From NCBI RefSeq assembly GCF_900110375.1, contig NZ_FODN01000001.1, forward strand, positions 868,001-932,000: a stretch of DNA of 64,000 nucleotides, in the 5' to 3' direction. Shown here piece after piece: positions 18,218 to 27,240 of this stretch. The translations under genes and the position numbers were made by a program. Numbering within the stretch: the first letter of the stretch is position 1; each line of letters opens with the position of its first letter. Under the pieces are notes generated by a model, which saw nothing but the letters and a program-made list of their open reading frames with translations, made no database searches and was not told where the DNA came from. This stretch comes from Flavobacterium sinopsychrotolerans. Lineage in GTDB: Bacteria; Bacteroidota; Bacteroidia; Flavobacteriales; Flavobacteriaceae.

Positions 18218-19687
18218 TTATCCTTTTTGTTTGTACGCCGCAATGGTCGCGTATTTCTCTGATTTATAGATTTTTTCAATCACGGAAAATGCTTTCTCTT
18301 TGAAGGCAAATCCAATCACTCCTGTACCTGCTACCAGCGCTAAGCCTATATTTGGATTCGCATATTTTGAACCCAGCCAATACAGTAAAACCGGCAAAGC
18401 CAACTGCGGAATAGAAATCAACATCGTTTTAATATTGAAGGCTTTTTTGTCTCCAAAAGCACCTTTCCCGGAACTCAAATCGATTGGTGTTTTAGTGTAC
18501 GCGCCACCCAATAAAACCAAATGAGAATTGACTCCGATATTATAAATCGCACCCACGACAATGGTTAAATAAACATGAACCCCTAAATAGAGATAGAATG
18601 ACGCTATGGTTGTGGTTACAATTGTAGCAATTACCATCAACCACCATTTAGAACTCAAATAACCTTTGTACGGAATGTTTTGCGTCATCATTAGCTGGTA
18701 ATACGCGCTGTCCCAACTCGGCACAAATTGTCCGAAAGTAATTAAGAATCCACCCGAAACTATAATCCCGCCCAAAATGTGCATTAAAGGATTATTATAA
18801 GCTTCAATACTACTAGTGAAGAAAAGAAGCCCATATAAAAGGAACATGACGCTCAATCCAACAGTGGTTTTAGATCGTTTGTTTCTTTTGATTAATTTGA
18901 TGTCATTTTTCAAAAAGGTTCCGATGGTTCCAAATTGGTTTAACCAAGTCAACTCCTCCGTTTTGGCAACATCGTGTTTGTTAGACAATCCTGCATCCAG
19001 ATATAAATTCTTTTTGAAATACTGGAACGTGACATAATATAAAGCGATTAATGCTAATACTGGAATGGCAAAAGCCCAATACGTGTTGAAAATAACATTA
19101 AAAAATGGCGCTGTAATTTCCGTGATATTAAAGAGTTCGTAGTAGTGTAATCCTCCTAAAACAGCTGCTATTGCTAAGAAAATGGCGAATAAATTATCCT
19201 TGTTACTCAGTAGAATATTCAGAAAATTGTTGATGTACAGCAATGAAAAGATGGCAGTGTACCAAAGCACTACGGAAAGTATATCATAGCCTTCGATGAT
19301 TAAAACAACACAAAACGGAATCAGGAAAAAAGCGTGCACCAAATTAAAGAAGGACAAAACCGTTTTTCCTAATGAGAAATGAACAATCGTTGATTTTTTT
19401 ATGGGAAAAATCAACATGGGGCGAATGTTCATCACCGGGATTTTTTGCAACATCAATCGGATAATTAAATCCATCAATACATAATAAATCATGAATTGAT
19501 TCACCGTAACAATTGGGTCCAGATTCATTTTCTTCAGAATATAAAAGGCCCCAACTCCTACTGCTAAGAAAATTAAAATGAAATAAATGGCGACAAAACC
19601 CATCAGGATTTTCAAAGCCAAATTAGTAGCGAAGGAAGCTGACCTAAAAAATGCTTTCCATTCGAGATAAAGGAATTTTTGAATCAT
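18218..19687 (-). CDS. ABC transporter permease, DUF5687 family
   Basis: 489 residues with about twelve hydrophobic segments in two halves separated by a cytosolic loop near 225-265 (GLSNKHDVAKTEELTWL, LIKRNKRSKT). Length and pattern fit the DUF5687 permeases of Bacteroidota, partners of a single ATPase. The ATPase gene lies 48 bases downstream. Upstream is a 48-base spacer, then a 39-codon open remnant (19735-19854). Confidence 0.85.
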   Translation of the reverse strand: MIQKFLYLEWKAFFRSASFATNLALKILMGFVAIYFILIFLAVGVGAFYILKKMNLDPIVTVNQFMIYYVLMDLIIRLMLQKIPVMNIRPMLIFPIKKSTIVHFSLGKTVLSFFNLVHAFFLIPFCVVLIIEGYDILSVVLWYTAIFSLLYINNFLNILLSNKDNLFAIFLAIAAVLGGLHYYELFNITEITAPFFNVIFNTYWAFAIPVLALIALYYVTFQYFKKNLYLDAGLSNKHDVAKTEELTWLNQFGTIGTFLKNDIKLIKRNKRSKTTVGLSVMFLLYGLLFFTSSIEAYNNPLMHILGGIIVSGGFLITFGQFVPSWDSAYYQLMMTQNIPYKGYLSSKWWLMVIATIVTTTIASFYLYLGVHVYLTIVVGAIYNIGVNSHLVLLGGAYTKTPIDLSSGKGAFGDKKAFNIKTMLISIPQLALPVLLYWLGSKYANPNIGLALVAGTGVIGFAFKEKAFSVIEKIYKSEKYATIAAYKQKG

Positions 19688-19734
19688 AGTTTGGTTATTT
19701 TGGTTTTGTAATATGTAGTCAAAATAAGAAAACG

Positions 19735-19854
19735 TTACAAATTTTCTAATTTATATTCCGGGTAGGTTTGTTTTAAATAGGCTTCAGCTTTGGAAGGGAT
19801 TATTTTAAAAATGATGAAAAGTGCACAGGTTAATAGTACGAAAACAAGATTACA
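19735..19854 (-). pseudogene. Open 39-codon tail, probably the frameshifted C-terminus of the next gene
   Basis: Directly downstream of the membrane-protein gene, in another frame, an open stretch encodes CNLVFVLLTCALFIIFK followed by IIPSKAEAYLKQTYPEY and a stop: one membrane span and a charged tail with normal codon use. It has no start codon. The simplest reading is that the upstream protein once continued into this frame and a one- or two-base indel near 19850-19860 (an A/T-rich run) cut it short; a leftover of a deleted neighbour is the alternative. Confidence 0.5.
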
Positions 19855-20530
19855 CTAATTTTAACTTTTTTACTATTTTGTAGTGTTCATAAACCATCAT
19901 TAATTGAAAAAAACAATAAGTAAAGGGGAAACCTAATAAAATACAAGTAATAAAATTAAACAAAAAGGAATTATTACTATCGAAATTTTTTAGTGGTTCA
20001 TTGATGATATTGAACTGAAAAAGGAAAAAAAAAACTAGCCAACCTCTGTAAAGAAACAACCTCCCATAAGTTGTTTTTATTTTAGAATACCATATAAAAA
20101 ACAAACTTAAAACAGTGGCTAAAACCAATACCAAATACGCTCCTTTTAACCCTAAGTTTAGGCTGTTAAAAGTTTGTTGTGATTGAATATTTGAAACAAT
20201 AAGAACTAATACAAAACCAAAAACAATAGCTGACAATAATATAATTAAAGTCTGTCTTTTAGAATAAGTAACTAATTTTTCAATTACAACTCTTGGTGCT
20301 TTAAAAAAAGCTCCTAACCAATTACCGCTAGATGAAATTTCAAGCGATTGTTCCCATTTCTCAAAAACTGCTTCAAAAACAATGTCGAATGAAATTTCTT
20401 CATTACTCAGTCTCTCCTCAATTTCTGAGGCAATGTGGTCTAATAATTCTAATTTGACATCCTGATAAACAAGACCATTTAAAACTAAGGTTTCTTCTAT
20501 TTGAGCTATTTGTTGGTTGGTTAATTTCAT
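19850..20530 (-). CDS. Membrane protein partner of PadR, possibly truncated
   Basis: 226 residues from the ATG at 20530 (a TTG six bases earlier is less likely). The soluble N-terminal part (MKLTNQQIAQIEETL to about residue 90) resembles the DUF1700-like/HAAS-type helical domain often coded after PadR regulators; then four to five membrane spans follow (about 100-215). It starts ten bases after the padR stop, so they are co-transcribed. It ends abruptly at KKLKLV, and an open frame carrying another membrane span starts at once in a different phase, so the C-terminus may be frameshifted. Confidence 0.7.
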   Translation of the reverse strand: MKLTNQQIAQIEETLVLNGLVYQDVKLELLDHIASEIEERLSNEEISFDIVFEAVFEKWEQSLEISSSGNWLGAFFKAPRVVIEKLVTYSKRQTLIILLSAIVFGFVLVLIVSNIQSQQTFNSLNLGLKGAYLVLVLATVLSLFFIWYSKIKTTYGRLFLYRGWLVFFFLFQFNIINEPLKNFDSNNSFLFNFITCILLGFPFTYCFFQLMMVYEHYKIVKKLKLV

Positions 20531-20540
20531 CTTCAAAAAA

Positions 20541-20882
20541 TTAAAATTCTAATTTTGGACTTGGGTTCACTAAACTCTGCATGTTTCGAATGAAATCTTC
20601 GAGTTCTGAGAGTCGGTTTACGGTTTCTTTCTGCCCGGTTTCCGTCAGTTTGTAATATTTACGCATGCGGTTATCCACTTTTTCAATTTCGACATCCAGC
20701 AAACCTTCAGCTTCCAGCTTGTGCAAAGCCGGGTACAAAGCGCCTTCGGTGATGTTGAGTTCGCCTTGCGTAATCGCTTTTACTTTCTGGGTAATTTCAT
20801 AGCCGTACATCTTGCCGTTTTCCTCCAGCAATTTCATGATAATCGTATTCAGACTTCCTTTGTATAATTGTGAGTTTTTCAT
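20541..20882 (-). CDS. PadR-family transcriptional regulator
   Basis: 113 residues starting MKNSQLYKGS at the ATG at 20882. An upstream in-frame GTG (20903) falls inside a dispersed repeat and is rejected. The winged-helix pattern is clear: LLEENGKMYGYEITQKV, then NITEGALYPALHKLEAEGLLDVE, then the wing RMRKYYKLTETG. PadR proteins repress nearby transport genes until a ligand binds. It heads the series membrane protein - DUF5687 permease - ABC ATPase and probably controls it and itself. Confidence 0.93.
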   Translation of the reverse strand: MKNSQLYKGSLNTIIMKLLEENGKMYGYEITQKVKAITQGELNITEGALYPALHKLEAEGLLDVEIEKVDNRMRKYYKLTETGQKETVNRLSELEDFIRNMQSLVNPSPKLEF

Positions 20883-20888
20883 TTTTTT

Positions 20889-20914
20889 GTCATTGCGAGG
20901 CACGAAGCAATCTC
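20889..20914. repeat. Dispersed repeat copy in the padR leader
   Basis: The 26 bases starting GTCATTGCGAGGCACGAAGC match a short intergenic repeat I recall from many Flavobacterium genomes. It forms a small hairpin (ATTGC with GCAAT) six bases upstream of the padR ATG and would be part of its leader RNA. Confidence 0.55.
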
Positions 20915-20925
20915 ATTTTGAAAAA

Positions 20926-20953
20926 CAAATATACATAAGATTCTTATACATAA
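20926..20953 (-). promoter_or_regulatory. padR promoter box with possible PadR operator
   Basis: Minus-strand TATATTTG (20926-20933) fits the -7 consensus. Overlapping it are two direct copies of TATACATAA (20930-20938 and 20945-20953) and a 13-base palindrome ATAAGATTCTTAT (20935-20947). ATGT/ACAT-containing repeats are typical PadR targets, so autorepression is plausible. Confidence 0.45.
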
Positions 20954-21011
20954 TAGTTTTAGGTATTAAAATTTTCAAATATTTTGAATTCAAAAAACCT
21001 ATTCTGTTTAC

Positions 21012-21019
21012 TATATTTG
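21012..21019 (+). promoter_or_regulatory. -7 box TATATTTG for the reductase gene
   Basis: TATATTTG matches TAnnTTTG and lies 13 bases before the ATG, so the leader would be very short. TTTTG at 20982-20986 is a possible -33 element with slightly long spacing. Confidence 0.5.
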
Positions 21020-21032
21020 CAAAAAAAATATC

Positions 21033-22085
21033 ATGTCATCCTTTCTGAAATTAATCATAAAAGAAGTAAAACGCGAAACCAAAGACGCTGTTTCTATACT
21101 TTTTAACGTACCTGAGGAATTAAAAGCGAATTATACTTTTGTTGCCGGTCAATATATCAATCTAAAATTAACTTTGGACGGTGAAGAAATTCGTCGTGCG
21201 TATTCTATATGCTCAGCTCCTGACAGCGGGGAATTACGCATTGCGGTGAAAGCAGTCGCAAACGGTGCTTTCTCTCAATTTGCTAATACAAAACTCAAAG
21301 CTGGCGATGTTCTTGAAGTGGGAAAACCGGAAGGGAAATTCACTTTTGAACCGCAAGCGGACCGTCAAAAAAACTACGCGGCTTTTGCTGCCGGTAGCGG
21401 AATCACACCTGTGATGTCTATCTTAAAATCAGTATTGAAAAACGAACCGAAGAGTTCTTTTATATTGGTTTACGGGAACAGAACACCTGAAGAAACCATT
21501 TTTCATCAAGAATTACACGATTTGCAATTGCAATATGTAGGACGTCTTTTTGTTCATTATGTGTACAGTCAAGCCAAAGTAGAAAATGCTTTGTTTGGGC
21601 GAATTGAGAAATCAACGGTTAATTTTGTTTTGAATAACAAACACGCGGCATTAGAATTTGATAAATTCTATTTGTGTGGACCAGAAGAAATGATAAATAT
21701 CGTTTCCGGAGTTTTGAAGGAACATAATGTAAAAGAATCTAATATTAAATTCGAATTATTTGCTTCTTCAACCAAAGAAAATAAAATAGAAAAATCGTTA
21801 GGCGGCCATTCAAAAATCACCATCATGGTGGATGACGAGGAAACGACTTTTGAAATGTCACAAAAACAAACCGTTCTTGATGCCGCTTTAAAACAAGGTA
21901 TTGATGCTCCGTATTCCTGCCAAGGCGGAATATGCAGCAGTTGTCTCGCTCGCGTTACCTCCGGAACTGCCGAAATGACGAAAAATTCCATCCTTACCGA
22001 TAAAGAAATTGCCGATGGACTTATTCTTACATGTCAAGCGCATCCAACATCAGAAACTATCTATGTAGATTATGATGATGTTTAA
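21033..22085 (+). CDS. Ferredoxin-NADP reductase-like protein with C-terminal 2Fe-2S domain (PaaE-like)
   Basis: 350 residues in three parts: an FAD-binding barrel with RAYS (55-58), an NAD(P)-binding domain with GSGITPVMSIL (about 122-132) and a C-terminal plant-type ferredoxin domain with cysteines at about 296, 301, 304 and 334 (CQGGICSSC plus C). This is the layout of PaaE, the reductase that passes electrons to ring-1,2-phenylacetyl-CoA epoxidase. No paaABCD genes are nearby, so its partner here could be another oxygenase or desaturase. It is transcribed away from padR and followed by a good terminator. Confidence 0.88.
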   Translation: MSSFLKLIIKEVKRETKDAVSILFNVPEELKANYTFVAGQYINLKLTLDGEEIRRAYSICSAPDSGELRIAVKAVANGAFSQFANTKLKAGDVLEVGKPEGKFTFEPQADRQKNYAAFAAGSGITPVMSILKSVLKNEPKSSFILVYGNRTPEETIFHQELHDLQLQYVGRLFVHYVYSQAKVENALFGRIEKSTVNFVLNNKHAALEFDKFYLCGPEEMINIVSGVLKEHNVKESNIKFELFASSTKENKIEKSLGGHSKITIMVDDEETTFEMSQKQTVLDAALKQGIDAPYSCQGGICSSCLARVTSGTAEMTKNSILTDKEIADGLILTCQAHPTSETIYVDYDDV

Positions 22086-22104
22086 GAGGTAAACATCCAA
22101 TATC

Positions 22105-22149
22105 AAAATTCCAAATTCCAACTTTTAAGGCTGGAGTTTGGAATTTTTT
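22105..22149 (+). terminator. Terminator after the reductase gene
   Basis: A 16-bp stem (22105-22120 with 22132-22147), including one pair that is G-U only in plus-strand RNA, is followed by a T-run. It ends the reductase transcript. Confidence 0.85.
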
Positions 22150-22190
22150 CTATTTATAAAACATACTTCCTTTAACTTACAGTCAAAGCA

Positions 22191-22952
22191 TTACAAAAAT
22201 GCATTCCACAAGAACATGTTTTTTTGTCTTTTATTCTCTTCCTTGTCTTCTCCGTACGTATACCAATCTTTTGTTTTTTCTTCTATTAATGTTTTTAGTT
22301 CTTTTAAATCATAGGTTTTTTTAGCTGTAATCGGTTTTATGTCGGATGCGTTACTGATTTTTAAATCTATTTTGGTAGCTATAAATGACGTGTATAATCT
22401 TGGTATTGAAAGTCCTAAAATCATACCCGGTAAACCATTTACACTACATGGACCGCCAGAAATAGTAATGTCATCTGTGTAAAAAGCAAAAAGATATACA
22501 TCATCAAATATTTTTCCTACTGCTTTTCGGCAATTATAACCTGCTATTTCTCTGTGCTCGTTTGTGATTTTCCATTGTATATTTGGTATGCTATCTGTTA
22601 TTACAAAATTAGTTCCTACTATTTGCTTTTGCATATTCATTTTTCCAGTTGTAAAATCAAAATACCAGTTATTTTCTTCATCTGCATCTTTTTCGTGCTT
22701 TGGTATTCTTGTTTTTGGACTCCATCTGTCGAACTTATATACACTTTTATTGTCTTCAAAAGTATAAGTGTAATAGGATATTTTTAGGTCAGATAGGTTC
22801 TCTTTCATCATCTCATCCCAGCTGTCATTGCTCATCGTTTTTTTGAGGTTAGTATTTACTTCATATTCAATTACAGCTTTATCTATAAATTGTTGTGCTT
22901 TTGATGTAGTTGTAAAAAGTAGTGCTGCAATAAAAAAAAGTATTGATTTCAT
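22191..22952 (-). CDS. GLPGLI-family secreted protein
   Basis: 253 residues with a signal peptide (about 1-19, MKSILFFIAALLFTTTSKAQ). The family tag appears as NGLPGMILGL near 175-184, inside the sequence CSVNGLPGM. GLPGLI proteins are exported proteins of unknown function found only in Bacteroidota, usually coded beside a TonB-type outer-membrane barrel, as here (213 bases downstream of it on the same strand). A joint role in uptake or in handling a metal or small molecule is guessed from that repeated pairing. Confidence 0.9.
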   Translation of the reverse strand: MKSILFFIAALLFTTTSKAQQFIDKAVIEYEVNTNLKKTMSNDSWDEMMKENLSDLKISYYTYTFEDNKSVYKFDRWSPKTRIPKHEKDADEENNWYFDFTTGKMNMQKQIVGTNFVITDSIPNIQWKITNEHREIAGYNCRKAVGKIFDDVYLFAFYTDDITISGGPCSVNGLPGMILGLSIPRLYTSFIATKIDLKISNASDIKPITAKKTYDLKELKTLIEEKTKDWYTYGEDKEENKRQKNMFLWNAFL

Positions 22953-22973
22953 ATGTTGATATTTATTGTTTTT

Positions 22974-23002
22974 TATCGGTCATATGTAATTAATGACCGA
23001 TA
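22974..23002. promoter_or_regulatory. Perfect 10-bp inverted repeat upstream of the GLPGLI gene
   Basis: TATCGGTCAT (22974-22983) and ATGACCGATA (22993-23002) flank a nine-base spacer, 21 bases before the GLPGLI start. On the minus strand no T-run follows, so it is either a leader hairpin or a protein-binding palindrome. On the plus strand T-rich sequence follows, but no plus-strand gene lies upstream. The 213-base gap also has two copies of TTGAACTTCGTT (23022-23033 and 23138-23149). Confidence 0.55.
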
Positions 23003-23165
23003 ATATTGTTTTTTTGTGTCATTGAACTTCGTTTCGCATATCATTATTGGTGTTTGCGACCCAATTACGGTCATGCTCATTTCATATATAGATAACTTAG
23101 ATAATTAGATTTCTTGAATGCTCATTATTACAATTCCTTGAACTTCGTTCAGGACATTTGCTGAT

Positions 23166-25946
23166 TTATTTCTTTACTGTTTCGCCTTTATTTTTAAAAT
23201 TCCAGGTAAAGCCTATCATAGCATATCTTTTGAGCCTATCATTTCGTTCCTCACCTATTATGTTTTCATAAACATATCTATTGATTCCTATATTTTGATT
23301 CAAAATATCTCGTACTAGAATATAAGCCGTAAACTCATCGTTTTTGAAGGTCCGTTGCAGCCTTGCATTCCACAATTGATTGGTGAGATTGGTTTGGAAA
23401 TCGGTCGTTTTTTGACGAAAATTTAAATTGTAGTCTGTGGACAATTTCCATTTTCCCCTAAAATAAACCCCTATATCCAGGTCCAAATTATTAGTGTTAA
23501 ATGATTTTACTTCATCGTTTTGAGAAGTACTGTTTCTGTTATTTGAAAATCTATTACTTAAACTAAATTCGTATTTCTTTTCTTTTGATTTATTTAAATA
23601 AATTGAAAATCCTGAATTTAAAGTATTGGAATTATTGATTTTGTTGTTAATACTAAGTACTGATTTGTTATAGTTAACAGATGGATTAAGATTAACTTGT
23701 AAATCTATTTTTTTTATCTTAAATCCATATCCAAAATAAAAATTTCCAGAAAAATTACCGTTTGTGTTTATGGGTGTGCTAATTGTTTTAGCGCTTTCCG
23801 GATCTATATCTTTATTGTAAGAAATTAAATTTGAAGTCGATCTAAAAGAAATGTTTTGGTAAAAATGCGATTCTGTCAAAATACTATAACTATTGTGTGA
23901 TATGCTTATACTATTGGTAAAAGATTGCTTTAAATTTGGATTCCCTAAAGTTTGATTAAAAAAATCTTGATTGTTTCTCAAAGGCTGTAATTGATCGATA
24001 GTAGGCTGTTTGGTTGCGCCTTGATAATTAAAACGCAAATTACTATTACTTTTGTATTTATAGGATAAATTCGCAGTTGGAAAAAAGTTGGTATAGCTGC
24101 GCTTGTATTCTTTGTTTAAAGTTTGATCTTGCAAATCAAACGAAGTAAAACCAAAACCACTTCCAAAGCTATAATTTATTTTTTTGGCATTGTAACTCAA
24201 TTTTAGATTAGGCTTGTTTGTTGTTATGGTCTGTTTGAACTGGTTTGACAAAGAATCTACAACCAAATCATACTTGCCTGAAGCATCTGAATAATCATAG
24301 GTTAAATAATTGCTTTCGCCAGTGTTGTGAGTAACTTGATAGGCAAATTGCAATGCAAATTTCTTACCAATAGGCTCTGTATAGGTAACGTTTACGGCAA
24401 GATTTTGATTTGTTTTTTCCCCTATTTTGTTTTGATCCACATCATCCCTGGAGGAAAAGACACCACCTTCATAACTTTCGTTGGAAGACTTTAAAAAATT
24501 ATTTGCATCCGTATTCAAAGTGTTCCAACTACTGTTTACAGAAAATGTACGACGGGCTTTGGCAAATTTATGTTTGTACAAAACACTTGCAAACAAAGAT
24601 TCCTTCTCCGATTTTGTGTTAAATGTTTTTTCTTGTTTGTTTTTTAACAATCCGTCACCTCCTGTGGTATTTCCGTTTATAAATTCATCGCTTTCCGTAT
24701 TATAAAAATTGGTTTTGGCGGTAAATTTGATGGAGTTTACAGAATCTAATTTTACGTCGTAAACAGCATTTAGTTTAAAATTACTTCTGTTTACGTTGCT
24801 TACCTTCGATGTGTTTTCGTTTAACTGTGTTTCTCCTACTTGTGTTTGAGTAATCCTGTTATTATTGTTGGTATAAATTTGCTTATTATATTTTGGTGAT
24901 AGATTCAATGTTTGTTTATCATTCCACTTGTTGCTGTACTGCAATCCTGCGTTGGTGTTTTTGATAAACCCATTTTGAGTGTCAACATAAGGTTCTTCAT
25001 CAGTATTGCCGCCCGTCCATTCATAACTTACATTTCCGTCGTCATCCATGTTCATGCTTATATCATCCCGAGATCCAAATTTTTCGCTGTCTTGCCAGTC
25101 AAGTCCATCCTGACCCGTATTTCCATTTAATAAAAAAGCGGATAATTTTCTTTTGCCTTTAAAATCACTAAACATAAGATTGCTATTGTATCTGGAATCC
25201 ATATTTACTAATGGTCCGTTTGCAGCATCAATTTTACCAAAATAGCCTTTCTTTTTATCCTCCTTTAATTTTAAATTAATTGTTTTTTTTGTGTCGCCAT
25301 CATCAATTCCTGTAAACTCGGCTTGATCACTTTTCTTATTAAAAACTTGTACTTCTTTTACCGCATCTGCCCGTAAGTTTTTTACCGCCATGCCTGGGTC
25401 ATCACCAAAAAATTCTTCGCCGTCTACCAGTACTTTTTCTACTGTTTCACCCATGGCTTTGATGATCCCATTTTTATCTACTTGTATACCTGGCAGTTTT
25501 TTTAGTAATTCTTCTACATTGGCATTGGCATCAACTTTAAAATCACTTGCCCTATAACTGGTAGTATCTCCTTTAATTTTAATAGAACCCGTCTTTATAA
25601 TTACTTCTTTAAGCGCATTAATTTTGCTTATCAAAGCAATTATCCCTATTTTTTTTTCGCCTTCTTCAACAGTTATGGCATCTACATAATCAGCATATTG
25701 GCTATGAGCCGTCATCAGTATATAATTTCCTGCTTTTACATTTTTGAGATTAAAGTTTCCCTCTTTATCCGATCGGGTAAATTTATATAAAATAGAGTCT
25801 TTGGGGGTTAATAAAGCAACAACCGAATTGTAAATGGGGGTTTTTTCGCTACCGTCGGTTAAAACACCCGAAAGGTTTGTTTTTTGAGAAAACGCTGAAA
25901 AAGAGAATAAGAACAAAATTGCAATTGTTACAGTAATTTTTGGCAT
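23166..25946 (-). CDS. Outer-membrane beta-barrel protein (CarboxypepD_reg-like / TonB-type)
   Basis: 926 residues. Signal peptide 1-20; a carboxypeptidase-regulatory-like beta-sandwich at about 23-110 (LTDGSEKTPIYNSVVALL); a plug-like domain at about 115-220 (LLKKLPGIQVDKNGIIKAMG, VLVDGEEFFGDD); then a large barrel rich in alternating aromatic strands (outer-membrane protein beta-barrel family). It ends with WNFKNK plus a short charged tail; the usual terminal aromatic is not the last residue. It has no visible TonB box. It is paired with a GLPGLI gene, as often in this phylum. Confidence 0.88.
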   Translation of the reverse strand: MPKITVTIAILFLFSFSAFSQKTNLSGVLTDGSEKTPIYNSVVALLTPKDSILYKFTRSDKEGNFNLKNVKAGNYILMTAHSQYADYVDAITVEEGEKKIGIIALISKINALKEVIIKTGSIKIKGDTTSYRASDFKVDANANVEELLKKLPGIQVDKNGIIKAMGETVEKVLVDGEEFFGDDPGMAVKNLRADAVKEVQVFNKKSDQAEFTGIDDGDTKKTINLKLKEDKKKGYFGKIDAANGPLVNMDSRYNSNLMFSDFKGKRKLSAFLLNGNTGQDGLDWQDSEKFGSRDDISMNMDDDGNVSYEWTGGNTDEEPYVDTQNGFIKNTNAGLQYSNKWNDKQTLNLSPKYNKQIYTNNNNRITQTQVGETQLNENTSKVSNVNRSNFKLNAVYDVKLDSVNSIKFTAKTNFYNTESDEFINGNTTGGDGLLKNKQEKTFNTKSEKESLFASVLYKHKFAKARRTFSVNSSWNTLNTDANNFLKSSNESYEGGVFSSRDDVDQNKIGEKTNQNLAVNVTYTEPIGKKFALQFAYQVTHNTGESNYLTYDYSDASGKYDLVVDSLSNQFKQTITTNKPNLKLSYNAKKINYSFGSGFGFTSFDLQDQTLNKEYKRSYTNFFPTANLSYKYKSNSNLRFNYQGATKQPTIDQLQPLRNNQDFFNQTLGNPNLKQSFTNSISISHNSYSILTESHFYQNISFRSTSNLISYNKDIDPESAKTISTPINTNGNFSGNFYFGYGFKIKKIDLQVNLNPSVNYNKSVLSINNKINNSNTLNSGFSIYLNKSKEKKYEFSLSNRFSNNRNSTSQNDEVKSFNTNNLDLDIGVYFRGKWKLSTDYNLNFRQKTTDFQTNLTNQLWNARLQRTFKNDEFTAYILVRDILNQNIGINRYVYENIIGEERNDRLKRYAMIGFTWNFKNKGETVKK

Positions 25947-26181
25947 AAATAGTTTCTATTTTTATTGTATTAGCATTTCAAGATTTCTAAAAAACAACTT
26001 GATTAAAAAAGCTCTTCTTTCTACTAATTGAACTTTGAGTTGTAAGACCTAACTCACAGCAAGCCAAAGTAGTATTTTTAATACTAATAATTCGAAACCT
26101 ATTTGTTAAATAATTTATAAAATTATTCCTTCAAAAAAATAGCTAAAAAAACAATATCCTTAACTATTAATTTGATTTAAT

Positions 26182-27237
26182 TCACTTGCTTACACCAATT
26201 AAAACTTTTGTAATAGAGTCAACAGCAATCGTTCGCATGGCATCTTCATAACCATCCACTTTCTTATTTCCATACACCGAAGTGGGTAATTTAGGATATT
26301 GCTTCCTGTCAGAAACCAAAGCATTTCCCAAAGGCTGATTAAAAGGAGAAAATCCCGCATAAGGGTGTGTCGCGCCCCAAAGCGTAATGACTTTTACGCC
26401 TAGCATTGCAGCAATATGCGCATTCCCTGAATCCATGGAAAGCATCACATCTAGATTACTGATGAGTTGCAATTCCTGTTGGAATTTAATTTTGCCCGCC
26501 ATATTGATGACGTTTTCTTTATTAGCAGAAAACGAATCCAGAATTTCGATTTCCTTTTTACCACCGCCAAAAAGTAAAATTTTATATTCTAAATTTTTCG
26601 ATAATTGATTAATGACTTCCTGCATTAAATCCAGCGGATATACTTTAGAATCGTATTGCGCAAAAGGAGCTATACCTATCAGTTTTTGACTTTTTTCTCC
26701 AATTATCGCTAGAATTTCCGGACTCAAAACTGCTTTTTTAGGAAAAAATGCCTGCGATAAATCAACAGTAAAACCGAGTTGTTCAAACACTTTCACATGT
26801 CTTTCAAACATCGTTGGCAGTTGCTTAAACACTTTATTTTCGGGTTGGGTCAACGCCTTTTTCTCCGCTCTTCCTTTATCAACCGATGCTGTTTTTTTTC
26901 CGCTTAAAGCAAAAAGATTTCTGACGATTTTAGAGCGCAACACATTGTGTAAATCGGCAAAAGCATCAATATTTAAACCTTTTAAATCTTGGAACAAACG
27001 TAACAATCCAAGAAATCCTTTGTGTCGTACTTTTTCGTCGAAAGCAAAAAAAGTAATATTAGGGATACCTTCAAAAAAAGGTTTGAAAAACGGTCTGGAA
27101 ATGACCGTGATTTTAACTTGTGGATGCTGCTTTACAAAAGCGCGTAAAACAGGAACCGTCATGGCGACATCTCCCATTGCGGAAAGTCTCATGACGGCTA
27201 TATGCTTTATTTTATTAGACAATTTTAAGGTTGTCAA
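26182..27237 (-). CDS. Glycosyltransferase family 9 (heptosyltransferase-like)
   Basis: 351 residues. The N-terminus IAVMRLSAMGDVAMTVPVLRA (15-35) is the GT9 acceptor-side motif, and the C-terminal donor site appears as MLSMDSGNAHIAAMLGVKVITLWGATHPYAGF (near 265-295). GT9 enzymes add heptose or related sugars to the lipopolysaccharide core in the cytoplasm. It follows the DUF4254 gene by three bases, an arrangement common in flavobacteria, so DUF4254 is probably linked to LPS core synthesis too. Confidence 0.92.
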   Translation of the reverse strand: MTTLKLSNKIKHIAVMRLSAMGDVAMTVPVLRAFVKQHPQVKITVISRPFFKPFFEGIPNITFFAFDEKVRHKGFLGLLRLFQDLKGLNIDAFADLHNVLRSKIVRNLFALSGKKTASVDKGRAEKKALTQPENKVFKQLPTMFERHVKVFEQLGFTVDLSQAFFPKKAVLSPEILAIIGEKSQKLIGIAPFAQYDSKVYPLDLMQEVINQLSKNLEYKILLFGGGKKEIEILDSFSANKENVINMAGKIKFQQELQLISNLDVMLSMDSGNAHIAAMLGVKVITLWGATHPYAGFSPFNQPLGNALVSDRKQYPKLPTSVYGNKKVDGYEDAMRTIAVDSITKVLIGVSK

Positions 27238-27240
27238 AAA

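Noticed and set aside
21033..22085. Phenylacetate degradation cluster
   Set aside because: Only the PaaE-like reductase is present; no paaABCD or ligase gene of that pathway is adjacent.
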